In this document: piece by piece, positions 1 to 8,303 of the stretch
How the letters are laid out: every line of letters starts with the position of its first letter
How positions within the stretch are numbered: position 1 is the first letter of the stretch
Assembly: GCA_023653095.1 (NCBI GenBank)
Contig: JAMNXP010000011.1
Span: 1-64,000 of the forward strand
Length of the DNA stretch: 64,000 nt
From: Bacteroidia bacterium
GTDB lineage: Bacteria > Bacteroidota > Bacteroidia > NS11-12g > UBA955
Direction: 5' to 3'
Position numbers and translations under genes: made by a program
Notes under the pieces: model-generated
Database searches by the model: none
The model's input: the letters and a program-made list of their open reading frames with translations, nothing else
Told to the model about the DNA's origin: nothing

Positions 1-31
1 CATTGTTAAAAGATCTTTATAAAGATCATAT

Positions 32-140
<109 letters not shown>

Positions 141-151
141 TTATTGATTAG

Positions 152-186
152 AAAGCCTCACCCTCAAAAGTGAGGCTTTTTTTTTT
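152..186 (+). terminator. Rho-independent terminator after 5S rRNA
   Basis: A 9-bp perfect stem AAGCCTCA/TGAGGCTT with a loop of about 10 nt is followed by a long T run. It closes the rRNA operon just before the TetR promoter. Confidence 0.9.
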
Positions 187-189
187 ACA

Positions 190-220
190 TTTGCTTTTTA
201 CATTTTTCTTTCTATATTTG
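190..220 (+). promoter_or_regulatory. Bacteroidota promoter of the tetR-paaABCD operon
   Basis: TTTG at 190-193 and TATATTTG at 213-220 are separated by 19 bp and match the Bacteroidota -33/-7 consensus (TTTG, TAnnTTTG). The next genes follow on the same strand with short gaps, so one transcript could cover the regulator and the four paa genes. Confidence 0.7.
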
Positions 221-224
221 TGAA

Positions 225-240
225 ACTAACATACGTTAGT
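225..240 (+). promoter_or_regulatory. Palindromic operator, likely for the TetR protein
   Basis: ACTAAC-ATAC-GTTAGT is a perfect inverted repeat placed just downstream of the -7 box, over the expected transcription start, and 22 bp before the tetR start codon. That position is typical of an autorepressor site for a TetR-family protein. Binding by the adjacent regulator is inferred. Confidence 0.65.
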
Positions 241-261
241 TAGTGATTAGCCCATCATACA

Positions 262-834
262 ATGACTCGCAAAGAAGAAATACGCTTGATAGCCCTTAAA
301 CTTATGAAATTTCATGGGTTCTCTGGTCTTACCATGCGGTTGTTGGCAAAGGAATTGGGCATTGAAGCTGCTAGTATCTATAACCATATCTCTTCAAAAG
401 ATGATATCTTAGAGCAAGTTTGTGTTGATTTAGCTACCAAATTTCAATCTGCGGTGCTAGAAGTCAATGATATTTATTTCAATGCTCCTGAAAAACTCAA
501 TATTCTTATAAAACATCACGTAAATATTCTTTGTGAAGATTTGAATGCCTCTTCCGTATTTATGCATGAATGGAGATATTTAAAAGAGGAGAAGAGATTA
601 GAGTTTATAGGGAAGAGGAATTTGTACGAACAAGAAATTAGAAAGATCATTCAGTTGGGCATTGAAGAAGGTCATTTTAATGAAGTTGACACCAAGTTCG
701 CTGCCATTACTCTTTTGAGTGCCTTGAACAGTGTGGTAGAATGGTATAAACCCTCCGGTGAATTGAGTCCTGAGCAAGTAGCCCAGAATTTGGCTCAATT
801 TGTCTTGACCGGATTATCAAAGCAAAAATTATAA
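262..834 (+). CDS. TetR/AcrR-family regulator, probably of the phenylacetate operon
   Basis: This 190-residue protein has an N-terminal TetR helix-turn-helix at about residues 5-50 (TMRLLAKELGIEAASIYNHI, then FSSKDDIL-type linker residues). The C-terminal part is helical and variable, as usual for the ligand and dimer domain. It lies 15 bp upstream of paaA on the same strand and has its own palindrome over the promoter. A role as a phenylacetyl-CoA-responsive repressor of paaABCD and of itself is therefore likely, by analogy with PaaR-type TetR regulators. The ligand is inferred from context only. Confidence 0.85.
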   Translation: MTRKEEIRLIALKLMKFHGFSGLTMRLLAKELGIEAASIYNHISSKDDILEQVCVDLATKFQSAVLEVNDIYFNAPEKLNILIKHHVNILCEDLNASSVFMHEWRYLKEEKRLEFIGKRNLYEQEIRKIIQLGIEEGHFNEVDTKFAAITLLSALNSVVEWYKPSGELSPEQVAQNLAQFVLTGLSKQKL

Positions 835-849
835 TTAATAAAAAATACT

Positions 850-1839
850 ATGTACGGAAACGCTTACGTTGAAAACCCAGCTGCTACCAATTCGTTGACC
901 GCCAACGAAAATCCTATCAAATTGGCTGAATTTGAAGCCCGCATTGCTGCTGGTGACAAAATTGAACCCAATGATTGGATGCCTGCTGAGTACAAAAAAC
1001 AATTGATTCGTATGATTGAGCAACATGCCCACTCCGAAATCATTGGTGCTTTACCTGAAGGTACTTGGATCACACGTGCTCCAGGATTCAGAAGAAAGTT
1101 GGCTTTGATGGCTAAAGTTCAAGATGAAGTAGGACACGGACAGCTTCTGTACTCAGCTGCTGAAACCTTGGGCAAGTCTAGAGAGGACATGACCAATGAT
1201 TTGATCAATGGAAAAAGTAAATATTCTAACGTATTTAATTATCCTGCAAAAACATGGGCTGATAGCGCGGTGATTGCATGGTTGATTGATGCGGGTGCCA
1301 TTGTTAATCAGCTTGCAAATAGTAAAGGTAGTTATGGACCCTACTGTAGAGCGTTGGATCGTATTTGCGCGGAAGAATCTTTCCATTTGAAATACGGACA
1401 CGATAACGTGGTGTTTTTGGCAACAGGTACTCCAAAACAACGCGAGATGGTGCAAGATGCGTTGAATCGTTGGTGGGAGCCCATCATGCATTTCTTTGGA
1501 CCGCCAGATAAAATGTCGGTTCACACCGAAGTTTTGATGCGTTGGAAAGTTAAAATGGGAACCAATGACGATATGCGTCAAACGTTCTTGGATATGTATG
1601 TTCCGAAGATTTGGGACTTGGGATTGACGTTGCCAGATGAGAACTTGAAGAAAAACGATGAGACCGGAAAGTGGGAATACACTGAGCCCAATTGGGAAGT
1701 ATTCAAGCAGGTAATCAATGGAAATGGTCCCTGCAACAAGGAGCGTTTGGCCGTGAGAAGAACTGCTGAAGAAAAAGGTCGTTGGGTGAGAAATGCTATC
1801 TTGAGAAAAGATGCGAAGTACGTGACTCCATTGGCTTAA
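850..1839 (+). CDS. paaA: 1,2-phenylacetyl-CoA epoxidase, catalytic subunit A
   Basis: A 329-residue ferritin-like di-iron oxygenase subunit. PaaA carries the di-iron site that epoxidises the aromatic ring of phenylacetyl-CoA. Iron-ligand motifs are visible as DEVGH (residues 92-96) and EESFH (175-179), with further Glu residues in the early helices (EQHAHSE near 57-63). Length and the conserved C-terminal [14 protein letters not shown] stretch match PaaA. It is the first structural gene of a paaABCD run downstream of the TetR gene. The start is the first ATG after the tetR stop. Confidence 0.96.
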   Translation: MYGNAYVENPAATNSLTANENPIKLAEFEARIAAGDKIEPNDWMPAEYKKQLIRMIEQHAHSEIIGALPEGTWITRAPGFRRKLALMAKVQDEVGHGQLLYSAAETLGKSREDMTNDLINGKSKYSNVFNYPAKTWADSAVIAWLIDAGAIVNQLANSKGSYGPYCRALDRICAEESFHLKYGHDNVVFLATGTPKQREMVQDALNRWWEPIMHFFGPPDKMSVHTEVLMRWKVKMGTNDDMRQTFLDMYVPKIWDLGLTLPDENLKKNDETGKWEYTEPNWEVFKQVINGNGPCNKERLAVRRTAEEKGRWVRNAILRKDAKYVTPLA

Positions 1840-1868
1840 TAATATCCATTAAATCATCCCCCGAAAAA

Positions 1869-2252
1869 ATGAAAATTTTAAGTTTAGACCCCCGAGTTAC
1901 CCGAGAAAATATTGATGTTGAAACACGTGATGGTGAATTGCAGCCGTTGGAACATTTCGAAACTTACGAAGTGTTTGAACAGCGCAAACGAGGAACCCAC
2001 CACGTACACGTTGGAAATGTGCATGCGCCCAGTCACGAGTTGGCTATGGTTTTTGCGAAAGAACAGTACACCCGACGTGGGCAATGCGTGAATCTTTGGG
2101 TGGTTAGAACATCAGATGTTTTCGTGACTGAGTACATGGATTCAGATATTTTTGAGACGACCGCCAGCAAAAAATACCGTGAGCCAGACTCGTACAAGGT
2201 GATTGATAGAATCAATGCTTTCAAGGCCAGGGAGGCAGCAAAAAACGCTTAA
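1869..2252 (+). CDS. paaB: 1,2-phenylacetyl-CoA epoxidase, subunit B
   Basis: A 127-residue small subunit of the phenylacetyl-CoA epoxidase complex, needed for its assembly and activity. Typical PaaB segments are visible: YEVFEQRKRGTHHVHVGNVH, then HELAMVFAKEQYTRRG and NLWVVRTSDV. The ATG at 1869 is preferred over an upstream in-frame start at 1782, which would overlap the paaA end and add a tail foreign to the family. It lies 29 bp after paaA and 10 bp before paaC. Confidence 0.95.
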   Translation: MKILSLDPRVTRENIDVETRDGELQPLEHFETYEVFEQRKRGTHHVHVGNVHAPSHELAMVFAKEQYTRRGQCVNLWVVRTSDVFVTEYMDSDIFETTASKKYREPDSYKVIDRINAFKAREAAKNA

Positions 2253-2262
2253 TTATCAAGAA

Positions 2263-3027
2263 ATGGAATTTACAGAAAAACACGTAGAAGGTCTTAAAGA
2301 CTTGTTGTATAGAATGGCCGATGATCTTTTGATCTTGGGACATAGAAACTCGGAATGGACCGGATTGGGACCCATTTTGGAAGAGGATATTGCGTTTTCG
2401 AGCATGGCTCAAGATAAAGTAGGTCAGTCACTTGCCTTATATGAAATTCTTCACGAATTGGGCGAATCTGATCCTGATACCGTGGCCTTTACCCGCAACG
2501 ATTTTCAGTTTCACAATTGCCAAATGGTAGAATTTCCCATTGGGGAGTACGACTTTTCATTGGTAAGGCACTTCTTTTACGATCATGCAGACGCTCTTCG
2601 ATTTGAGGCCTTGACCGAGACTGTTTTTGAACCCCTGCAAATGGTGACCAAAAAGTTCAAAGGCGAAATCAAGTACCATACCATGCACGCAAATTCTTGG
2701 TTGAAACAGCTTGCCCACGGATCCGAAGAATCAAAAATTCGCATGCAACAGTCTATCAATGAACTGTTTCCGTACGCTTTGGGTATGTTTGAACCCTCAG
2801 ATTATGAGCAGGAATTGATGGAATCTGGTTTATTCATCGGTGAAGCGGCTCTTCAACAGCGTTGGTTAGATGTGGTTGTGCCAACCCTCGAATCCTACGG
2901 ATACACCGTACCTACCGATGCGGCTCCTCTTTTCGGGGGACGTAAAGGCGTTCACACAGAACATTTGCAACCTTTGCTTGATGAAATGACGGAAGTCTTC
3001 CGCATTGACCCATCGGCAGAATGGTAA
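2263..3027 (+). CDS. paaC: 1,2-phenylacetyl-CoA epoxidase, structural subunit C
   Basis: A 254-residue ferritin-like partner of PaaA without a functional metal site of its own. Recognisable PaaC blocks are LLYRMADDLLILGHRNSEWT near the N terminus, ALYEILHELGE, and FSLVRHFFYDHADALRFEAL. The C-terminal GGRKGVHTEHLQPLLDEMTE is also family-typical. The ATG at 2263 was chosen because it begins right after the paaB stop; an upstream in-frame start lies inside paaB. Its 3' end overlaps the paaD start by 7 bp, which suggests translational coupling. Confidence 0.95.
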   Translation: MEFTEKHVEGLKDLLYRMADDLLILGHRNSEWTGLGPILEEDIAFSSMAQDKVGQSLALYEILHELGESDPDTVAFTRNDFQFHNCQMVEFPIGEYDFSLVRHFFYDHADALRFEALTETVFEPLQMVTKKFKGEIKYHTMHANSWLKQLAHGSEESKIRMQQSINELFPYALGMFEPSDYEQELMESGLFIGEAALQQRWLDVVVPTLESYGYTVPTDAAPLFGGRKGVHTEHLQPLLDEMTEVFRIDPSAEW

Positions 3028-3518
3028 TTGATATTATGGATACAAGCGCGAGAATCAAAGCAATATTAGAAACGGTGATGGATCCTGAGATTCCCACCAT
3101 TTCGTTGGTTGACTTAGGTATAGTGACCAAAATTAAATCTCGCGCTGCCCAGCATGCGTACGTTCAATTGACTCCCACATTTTCAGGTTGTCCCGCCCTC
3201 CGAGTCATGGAGGAATTGGTTCGAGACGCTCTCACTGATGCAGGTTTTCAAGAAATTGAAGTCGAAACATCGTTCGAAACCCAATGGAACACTAATCTCA
3301 TATCAGAAAAAGGGCGTGCGGCCCTTCTAAAACACGGACTTGCTCCACCGGTAAAACACGAAGGTTACATTGAGCTCGACGTGCTCAGCGACACTCCCTG
3401 TCCGCTTTGCAACAGCAGAAATACCACTTTACAATCGCCTTTTGGTCCTACGCTTTGTAGAAGTTTGCACTACTGCAACAACTGCAGAAATGCGTTTGAA
3501 GGGTTTAAACCGATTTAG
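3021..3518 (+). CDS. paaD: Phenylacetyl-CoA epoxidase assembly protein D (MIP18/DUF59 plus zinc ribbon)
   Basis: A 165-residue protein. The N-terminal half is a MIP18/DUF59-type domain (MDPEIPTISLVDLGIV, then the TFSGCPALRVM segment with the conserved Cys). The C-terminal tail is a four-Cys ribbon (CPLCNSR at the start, CNNCRNAFEG at the end). PaaD helps mature the iron centres of the epoxidase system. An internal ATG at 3036 is an alternative start. No paaE reductase follows; a heptamer array begins about 70 bp downstream, so the electron-transfer subunit must be encoded elsewhere or replaced. Confidence 0.92.
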   Translation: MVIDIMDTSARIKAILETVMDPEIPTISLVDLGIVTKIKSRAAQHAYVQLTPTFSGCPALRVMEELVRDALTDAGFQEIEVETSFETQWNTNLISEKGRAALLKHGLAPPVKHEGYIELDVLSDTPCPLCNSRNTTLQSPFGPTLCRSLHYCNNCRNAFEGFKPI

Positions 3519-3523
3519 GATTC

Positions 3524-3567
3524 ACGCTTCGCTAGGACTTACGCTTCGCTAGGACTTACGCTTCGCG
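3524..3567. repeat. Tandem 17-bp repeat after paaD
   Basis: The 17-mer ACGCTTCGCTAGGACTT occurs at 3524-3540 and 3541-3557, followed by a partial third copy. It lies between the paaD stop and the heptamer array and has a different period from the arrays. Confidence 0.85.
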
Positions 3568-3587
3568 TTGCTTTGCGCCTTCAGCGC

Positions 3588-3774
3588 CGCTGCCCGCTGA
3601 CCGCTGACCGCTGACGGCTGCCCACTGATGGCTGATCGCTGATGGCTGATGGCTGACGGCTGACGGCTGACCGCTGACGACTGATGGCTGATCGCTGCCC
3701 GCTGACCGCTGTCGGCTGACGGCTGATCACTGATCACTGATCACCGATCACCGATCACCGAAAACCGTTCACCG
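3588..3774. repeat. Heptanucleotide array between paaD and kdsB
   Basis: About 26 consecutive 7-mers stay in register: first variants of CGCTGAC/GGCTGAT, then CACTGAT, then CACCGAT. The kdsB stop codon (3755-3757 on the minus strand) falls inside the array. Read from kdsB, the order is GGTTTTC, GGTGATC, AGTGATC, then CAGCNNTC-type units. Confidence 0.95.
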
Positions 3775-4498
3775 CCCCCAAATCTTCTGGAGTGTCAATA
3801 GACGGACTTTCGTAGTTGGTTTCGGCGAGTGTGATGCGTAAGCCGTGTTCTAACCAGCGGAGTTGTTCTAATGATTCGGCGAGTTCTAATGGGGTTTCAG
3901 AGAGTGTAGGCAGTTGTGTGAGAATGTGCGAACGGTAGGCGTACATGCCTATGTGTCGGTAGTTTTTTAGAGATGAAGCATTGCGATGGAACGGAATTGG
4001 ACTTCGAGAGAAATATAAGGCCTGTCTGTGAATGCCGCAGACTACCTTTACCCGATTGGGATTGGGTAAGTCGGCGGGAGATAGTTCTATTTTTAAGGTG
4101 GCTATGTCCGTGGGGACTGTAAAAGCATCCCCCGAAAAACAATCCAACAAAGAAAAAACCTGACTTGCTTGTATGAAGGGTTCGTCGCCTTGGAGGTTCA
4201 CAATGACTTCGCAGTTCCACCCCAGAATTTCAAGGGCTGCGGCGCAACGGGCGGTTCCGTTGGGGAGTTCGGGTGGGGTCATGACAACGGCCACGCGACT
4301 GCCAAATTCTGAAAGTACCGCTTGTTCTATTCGGGAGTCATCGGTGGCCACGCAAACGCCTGTGAATCCGTCGCGAACACAGCTTAATGCCGACTCTACG
4401 GTTCTGACAATCATGGGTTTACCGTTGATGAGTGCGAGCGGTTTCTCGGGGAAACGCGTGCTGCCGATTCGGGCAGGTATGATGATTCCGTAGGTCAT
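3755..4498 (-). CDS. kdsB: 3-deoxy-manno-octulosonate cytidylyltransferase (CMP-KDO synthetase)
   Basis: A 247-residue nucleotidyltransferase that activates KDO with CTP for lipopolysaccharide inner-core synthesis. The N-terminal signature IIPARIGSTRFPEKPL is the CTP-binding loop. VNLQGDEPFI, HIGMYAYR and LEQLRWLEHG follow in the order expected for KdsB. The start overlaps the stop of the upstream phosphatase gene in an ATGA arrangement, so the two are probably translationally coupled. The last codons (NGFR, then TGA) are made of heptamer-array sequence, so the original stop seems to have been replaced. Confidence 0.96.
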   Translation of the reverse strand: MTYGIIIPARIGSTRFPEKPLALINGKPMIVRTVESALSCVRDGFTGVCVATDDSRIEQAVLSEFGSRVAVVMTPPELPNGTARCAAALEILGWNCEVIVNLQGDEPFIQASQVFSLLDCFSGDAFTVPTDIATLKIELSPADLPNPNRVKVVCGIHRQALYFSRSPIPFHRNASSLKNYRHIGMYAYRSHILTQLPTLSETPLELAESLEQLRWLEHGLRITLAETNYESPSIDTPEDLGAVNGFR

Positions 4499-5559
4499 TC
4501 TCCGAAAGCTTGCAATATTTTTGAGTGTAAGGTATTGTTTTCGTAGACGCCTTTGAAGAGCTCTGATTGTGGACCAAAACTAAATACAGGAACGGGAATT
4601 CCGGTGTGATCTTTGGTTGAAAATTTTGAAACTGGGCGACCCGCAGCTTTGTCATAGCTTGGCATCGATAACCCTCCGGTTTCATGGTCAGCGGTAATGA
4701 TGACCAAGGTTTCGCCGTTTTCTTTGGCCCAAGCGCCAATGGCGCCGATGGTTTTATCGAAATCTAAAGTTTCGGTGATGACGTAATCAGCATCGTTGTC
4801 GTGTCCGCCCCAATCAATTTGACTTCCCTCAATCATCAAGAAAAAGCCGTTGGGATTTTGAGATAAGTTGCGAATGGCGGTCATGCTGGCATCAAGCAAG
4901 AAATCGCCGCGTCCATCGCGTTGTTTGGGCACATTGTTGCTGGTATCGTAGAAGGCAATAAACTTTGGCGATACAATCTTTTTAAGGGAATCTTTGCTGC
5001 ATACAAATCGTTGATATCCAGTTTGTGAGAGTTTGCTGCTATCGAACCAAGGATATCCGCCGCCAATGGCAACGTCAATGAATCCGCCGTAAAAATCATT
5101 GGCAATTTCCTTGTCCATGTAACGACTCACTTGGTGAGCGTAAAACGAAGCAGGTGTAGCGTGTGTAAGTCCGCAAGTAGCAACCAAACCTGTTCCTTTG
5201 CCTTTGACGTGTAACATTTCAGAAAGGGTGAAGGCCGGAGTAGAATCTGCGCGAACTCCAATGGCTTTGTTGTAGGTTTTTTCTCCGATGGAAATGGCGG
5301 TTGCACCGGCTCCTGAATCAGTAACCCAATTGCTTGAGCTGGAGGTTTTACTCAGTCCGATGTGTTCTACCAGATTGAAAACCTGTAAGTTATCTTTGGT
5401 ACTGGCTTGAGCGGCAGACCATTGAGCTAAGCCGGTTCCGTCACCAATTAACAGAATAATGTTTTTAGGTTTTTTTGGGGACGTTGACACGGTTGGGGCC
5501 TGTGAAAATGCAACATTTACTGCAGAGATTAAAAGAGATGCCAAAAGGATTCTTTTCAT
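4495..5559 (-). CDS. Alkaline phosphatase, secreted
   Basis: A 354-residue periplasmic or exported phosphomonoesterase with a signal peptide (MKRILLASLLISAVNVAFSQ). Metal and active-site motifs of the alkaline phosphatase family are present: LIGDGTG (about 37-43), the nucleophile Ser82 in VTDSGAGATA, a DWGGHDND block, and ADHETGG near the C terminus. It is shorter than E. coli PhoA, as usual for Bacteroidota versions. A TAACTTTG box lies only 4 bp upstream of the ATG. Its last bases overlap kdsB, an odd pairing of phosphate scavenging with LPS precursor synthesis. Confidence 0.93.
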   Translation of the reverse strand: MKRILLASLLISAVNVAFSQAPTVSTSPKKPKNIILLIGDGTGLAQWSAAQASTKDNLQVFNLVEHIGLSKTSSSSNWVTDSGAGATAISIGEKTYNKAIGVRADSTPAFTLSEMLHVKGKGTGLVATCGLTHATPASFYAHQVSRYMDKEIANDFYGGFIDVAIGGGYPWFDSSKLSQTGYQRFVCSKDSLKKIVSPKFIAFYDTSNNVPKQRDGRGDFLLDASMTAIRNLSQNPNGFFLMIEGSQIDWGGHDNDADYVITETLDFDKTIGAIGAWAKENGETLVIITADHETGGLSMPSYDKAAGRPVSKFSTKDHTGIPVPVFSFGPQSELFKGVYENNTLHSKILQAFGE

Positions 5560-5563
5560 GGTG

Positions 5564-5571
5564 CAAAGTTA
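5564..5571 (-). promoter_or_regulatory. -7 element of the alkaline phosphatase gene
   Basis: On the minus strand TAACTTTG matches TAnnTTTG and is followed after CACC by the ATG at 5559. Transcription would start at or very near the start codon, giving an almost leaderless mRNA. No TTTG -33 box at the usual distance was found. Confidence 0.5.
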
Positions 5572-5682
5572 ACGCCAAAACGTGGGCTTTTCTTTAAGGT
5601 AGCAATAAGTAATCGTGAATTGAGTGTGTATGTTCACAGTATTTTCGATAAGTGGTTGTATTTTCGTGGTTGAAATTTCATT

Positions 5683-7305
5683 ATGAACGGATTTTTTCAT
5701 ATTCCAAAGGCCAAAAACGAGCCTGTTTACGACTACGCTCCTGGGAGCAATCAACGCGAAAACCTTCAGGCAGCCCTCAATAAATGGCGCTCTGAAGTGA
5801 TCAATATCCCCATGTATATTGGGGGAAAAGAAGTTCGTACGGGCATAGTACAACAGATTTATCCTCCGCATGATTTGAAGCACAAAATTGGGGAATTTCA
5901 TGTGGGCAATGCAGATCACGCAAAACAGGCTATTGAAGCGGCGCTTGCAGCTAAACCAGCTTGGGAAGAACTTCCGTGGGAGCAAAGAGCCGCTATCTTT
6001 TTGAAAGCTGCTGAATTGTTTGCAACTAAATACAGATACGATATCAATGCGGTGACCATGTTGGCGCAAAGCAAGAACTGTTATCAAGCCGAAATCGATG
6101 CGGTGTGTGAATTGGTTGATTTCTTGCGTTTCAACGTTCAGTATATGGCTGAAATTTACAACGAACAGCCAGGTGAAAATTCACCTGGAATCTGGAATCG
6201 CTTGGAATACAGAGCCCTAGAAGGATTCGTATTTGCAGTGACACCTTTCAATTTCACAGCCATTGCGGGTAACTTGCCAACGGCAGCTGCTTTGATGGGA
6301 AATGTGGTGGTTTGGAAGCCAGCCGATACCCAAATTTATAGCGCTAATTTGTTGATGAGGGTGTTCCGCGAGGCAGGTTTGCCTGACGGTGTCATCAACA
6401 TCATTTACGGCGATGGACCAGCCATTGGAGACGTGGTTTTCAATCATCCTGATTTTTCTGGTTTGCATTTTACAGGTTCAACCGGCGTGTTCAGACACAT
6501 GTGGAAGACCATCGGTGAAAATATTGCTAAATACCGCAGCTACCCCAGAATTGTGGGTGAAACCGGAGGAAAAGACTTCATTTTAGCTCATAACTCCGTA
6601 GATCAAAAAGCCTTAGTTGCAGCTATCATTAGAGGGGCGTTTGAATTCCAAGGGCAAAAATGCTCTGCAGCGTCGAGAGTGTATATTCCACAAAGCATTT
6701 GGCCGTCGGTGAAGGAAGATTTGTTGGCAGAGATGAAAACCATCAAAGTAGGACCAACCGAAGACTTCACCAATTTTGTGAATGCGGTTATTGACGAAAG
6801 AGCGTTCGATAAAATTGCTCGTTACATTGATCAAGCAAAAAACGACGGCGTAGAAATCTTGCACGGTGGTACTTACGATAAAACCAACGGTTATTTCATT
6901 GATCCGACCATCATTTTGGCCAACGATCCTAAATATACTACCATGTGCGAAGAGATTTTTGGGCCCGTTTTGACCATCTACGTTTACGAAGATTCAAAAT
7001 GGAACGAAATATTCAAACTCATTGATTCTACCAGCGAGTATGCTTTGACTGGGGCGGTTTTGGCGCAAGACCGTCAAGCCATTGCCGACGCAACTTGGGC
7101 TTTGAGACACAGCGCAGGTAACTTCTACATCAATGACAAGCCAACTGGTGCAGTTGTTGGACAACAACCCTTTGGTGGTGGTCGTGGAAGTGGAACCAAC
7201 GACAAAGCAGGTGCTAAAGTGAATCTTTTGAGATGGACTTCTCAAAGAACCATTAAGGAGACTTTCAATCCTCCTACAGATTATAGATACCCGTTCTTGG
7301 GATAA
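5683..7305 (+). CDS. pruA: L-glutamate gamma-semialdehyde (1-pyrroline-5-carboxylate) dehydrogenase
   Basis: A 540-residue aldehyde dehydrogenase that completes proline catabolism to glutamate using NAD. Visible motifs are VTPFNFTAIAGNLPTAAALMGN and FTGSTGVF for cofactor binding, the base Glu in VGETGGKD, and the catalytic Cys in FQGQKCSAASR. The C-terminal QQPFGGGRGSGTNDKAG block and the RYPFLG ending are typical of Bacteroidota PruA. It is divergent from the phosphatase gene. A TATTTTCG box (5659-5666) is a possible -7 element 16 bp before the ATG. It lacks a MaoC hydratase domain, so it is not PaaZ. Confidence 0.95.
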   Translation: MNGFFHIPKAKNEPVYDYAPGSNQRENLQAALNKWRSEVINIPMYIGGKEVRTGIVQQIYPPHDLKHKIGEFHVGNADHAKQAIEAALAAKPAWEELPWEQRAAIFLKAAELFATKYRYDINAVTMLAQSKNCYQAEIDAVCELVDFLRFNVQYMAEIYNEQPGENSPGIWNRLEYRALEGFVFAVTPFNFTAIAGNLPTAAALMGNVVVWKPADTQIYSANLLMRVFREAGLPDGVINIIYGDGPAIGDVVFNHPDFSGLHFTGSTGVFRHMWKTIGENIAKYRSYPRIVGETGGKDFILAHNSVDQKALVAAIIRGAFEFQGQKCSAASRVYIPQSIWPSVKEDLLAEMKTIKVGPTEDFTNFVNAVIDERAFDKIARYIDQAKNDGVEILHGGTYDKTNGYFIDPTIILANDPKYTTMCEEIFGPVLTIYVYEDSKWNEIFKLIDSTSEYALTGAVLAQDRQAIADATWALRHSAGNFYINDKPTGAVVGQQPFGGGRGSGTNDKAGAKVNLLRWTSQRTIKETFNPPTDYRYPFLG

Positions 7306-7309
7306 TTAT

Positions 7310-8296
7310 TTAGGCATGTTTTAGAGCAAGAAGAAGCATTTTAACGTGGTTCTTCTTGCTTTCCATGTCAACAATCAGCTCCTTTCTGGGGATGATGTTT
7401 AGATCCAAATGCCCGTATTTTTGTTGGACCTTTAAAAAGGTTTTACACGCTAAAAGTCCCCCGGAAATCATCAGCATCAATTCATGCCAGAAACACTCGG
7501 TTTGCTTTCGAGGAAAGGGCAGAAGGTCAATTTCGTGTTTTAGGGACTGCACCTCCTGTTGAAAACGGCGATAAATGGGTTCGAAATCAGTGGTGTAATC
7601 ATTGGCCAAGGTTTGAAGTCCTTCGTGATAGTCATCGTGGAGGTCAAAAATATCGTCCATGAATTGGCCCACAACTCCCAATTGTTGGAGCATATTAAGT
7701 TCTTGAGGATGAATGTCTTCGGCGATGAGGCTTCGGAACACCCAAGCGCTGACGATGCCTTTTTGCTGAGAAATGGCGTTCTTGGATGCTCTATCTAATT
7801 GATGGTTATTTAGTTGCTTTGAATTAAGCTGAGCTTGATAGACCTGGTTGAAGTACTGGTAGAACCTGGGAACATCAGATACATTTTGGTACACCTGCGT
7901 CAAAAGGTAGGCGTAGGCAATTTCTGAGGGACTTTTCAGCGGAAGGTCAATTTTTTGTTGAATGAGTTGCAGCAATTCTTCGGGGGTGTGCTGGTTTTGG
8001 TCAAAAAAGTCGTCAAAAAAGGGTCCAGAAGCACAGGCATAAATGGTGGACTTCATTTCGTTTGCAGACAATGTTCGTCCCAAATAACGCGCAATTCCGA
8101 GGTTCAAAACCCCGTGTACCAACGCGTATTGGCTGACCCTGTGAAATGCTTTTTTATGGTTGAGAATTTGCTTGGCAGCTTCGGGTAAATGGGGGTCGTT
8201 TTTCAGTAATTCCAGCTCTGAAGTGATGTTTTTGACATCGCTTAAAACCTGTTTCACTACAGATGGATATTTCCAAACGTTCACCCAAAACCCCAT
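7310..8296 (-). CDS. Class I isoprenoid (trans-polyprenyl/terpenoid synthase-like) enzyme
   Basis: A 328-residue all-helical protein with two aspartate-rich motifs: DDFFD about a quarter of the way in and DDIFDLHDDY about two-thirds in. These resemble the paired Mg-diphosphate-binding motifs of class I isoprenoid synthases. Sequence around them does not clearly match farnesyl or octaprenyl synthases, so the product cannot be named. The ATG at 8296 is preferred because the longer reading frame (from 8359) would overlap the threonine aldolase gene by 56 bp. It follows that gene after 7 bp and converges on pruA with a 4-bp gap. Confidence 0.7.
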   Translation of the reverse strand: MGFWVNVWKYPSVVKQVLSDVKNITSELELLKNDPHLPEAAKQILNHKKAFHRVSQYALVHGVLNLGIARYLGRTLSANEMKSTIYACASGPFFDDFFDQNQHTPEELLQLIQQKIDLPLKSPSEIAYAYLLTQVYQNVSDVPRFYQYFNQVYQAQLNSKQLNNHQLDRASKNAISQQKGIVSAWVFRSLIAEDIHPQELNMLQQLGVVGQFMDDIFDLHDDYHEGLQTLANDYTTDFEPIYRRFQQEVQSLKHEIDLLPFPRKQTECFWHELMLMISGGLLACKTFLKVQQKYGHLDLNIIPRKELIVDMESKKNHVKMLLLALKHA

Positions 8297-8303
8297 ATTT
8301 AAA

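Noticed and set aside
1153-1581. 142-codon frame antisense to paaA
   Set aside because: paaA is unmistakable on the other strand; no motif or start signal supports the antisense frame.
3549-3737. 62-codon minus-strand frame in the array before kdsB
   Set aside because: It is composed of the CAGCNNT-type units only.
5683-7305. Ring-opening enzyme PaaZ as identity of the aldehyde dehydrogenase near the paa operon
   Set aside because: The protein lacks the C-terminal MaoC-like hydratase domain and matches PruA in sequence and length.
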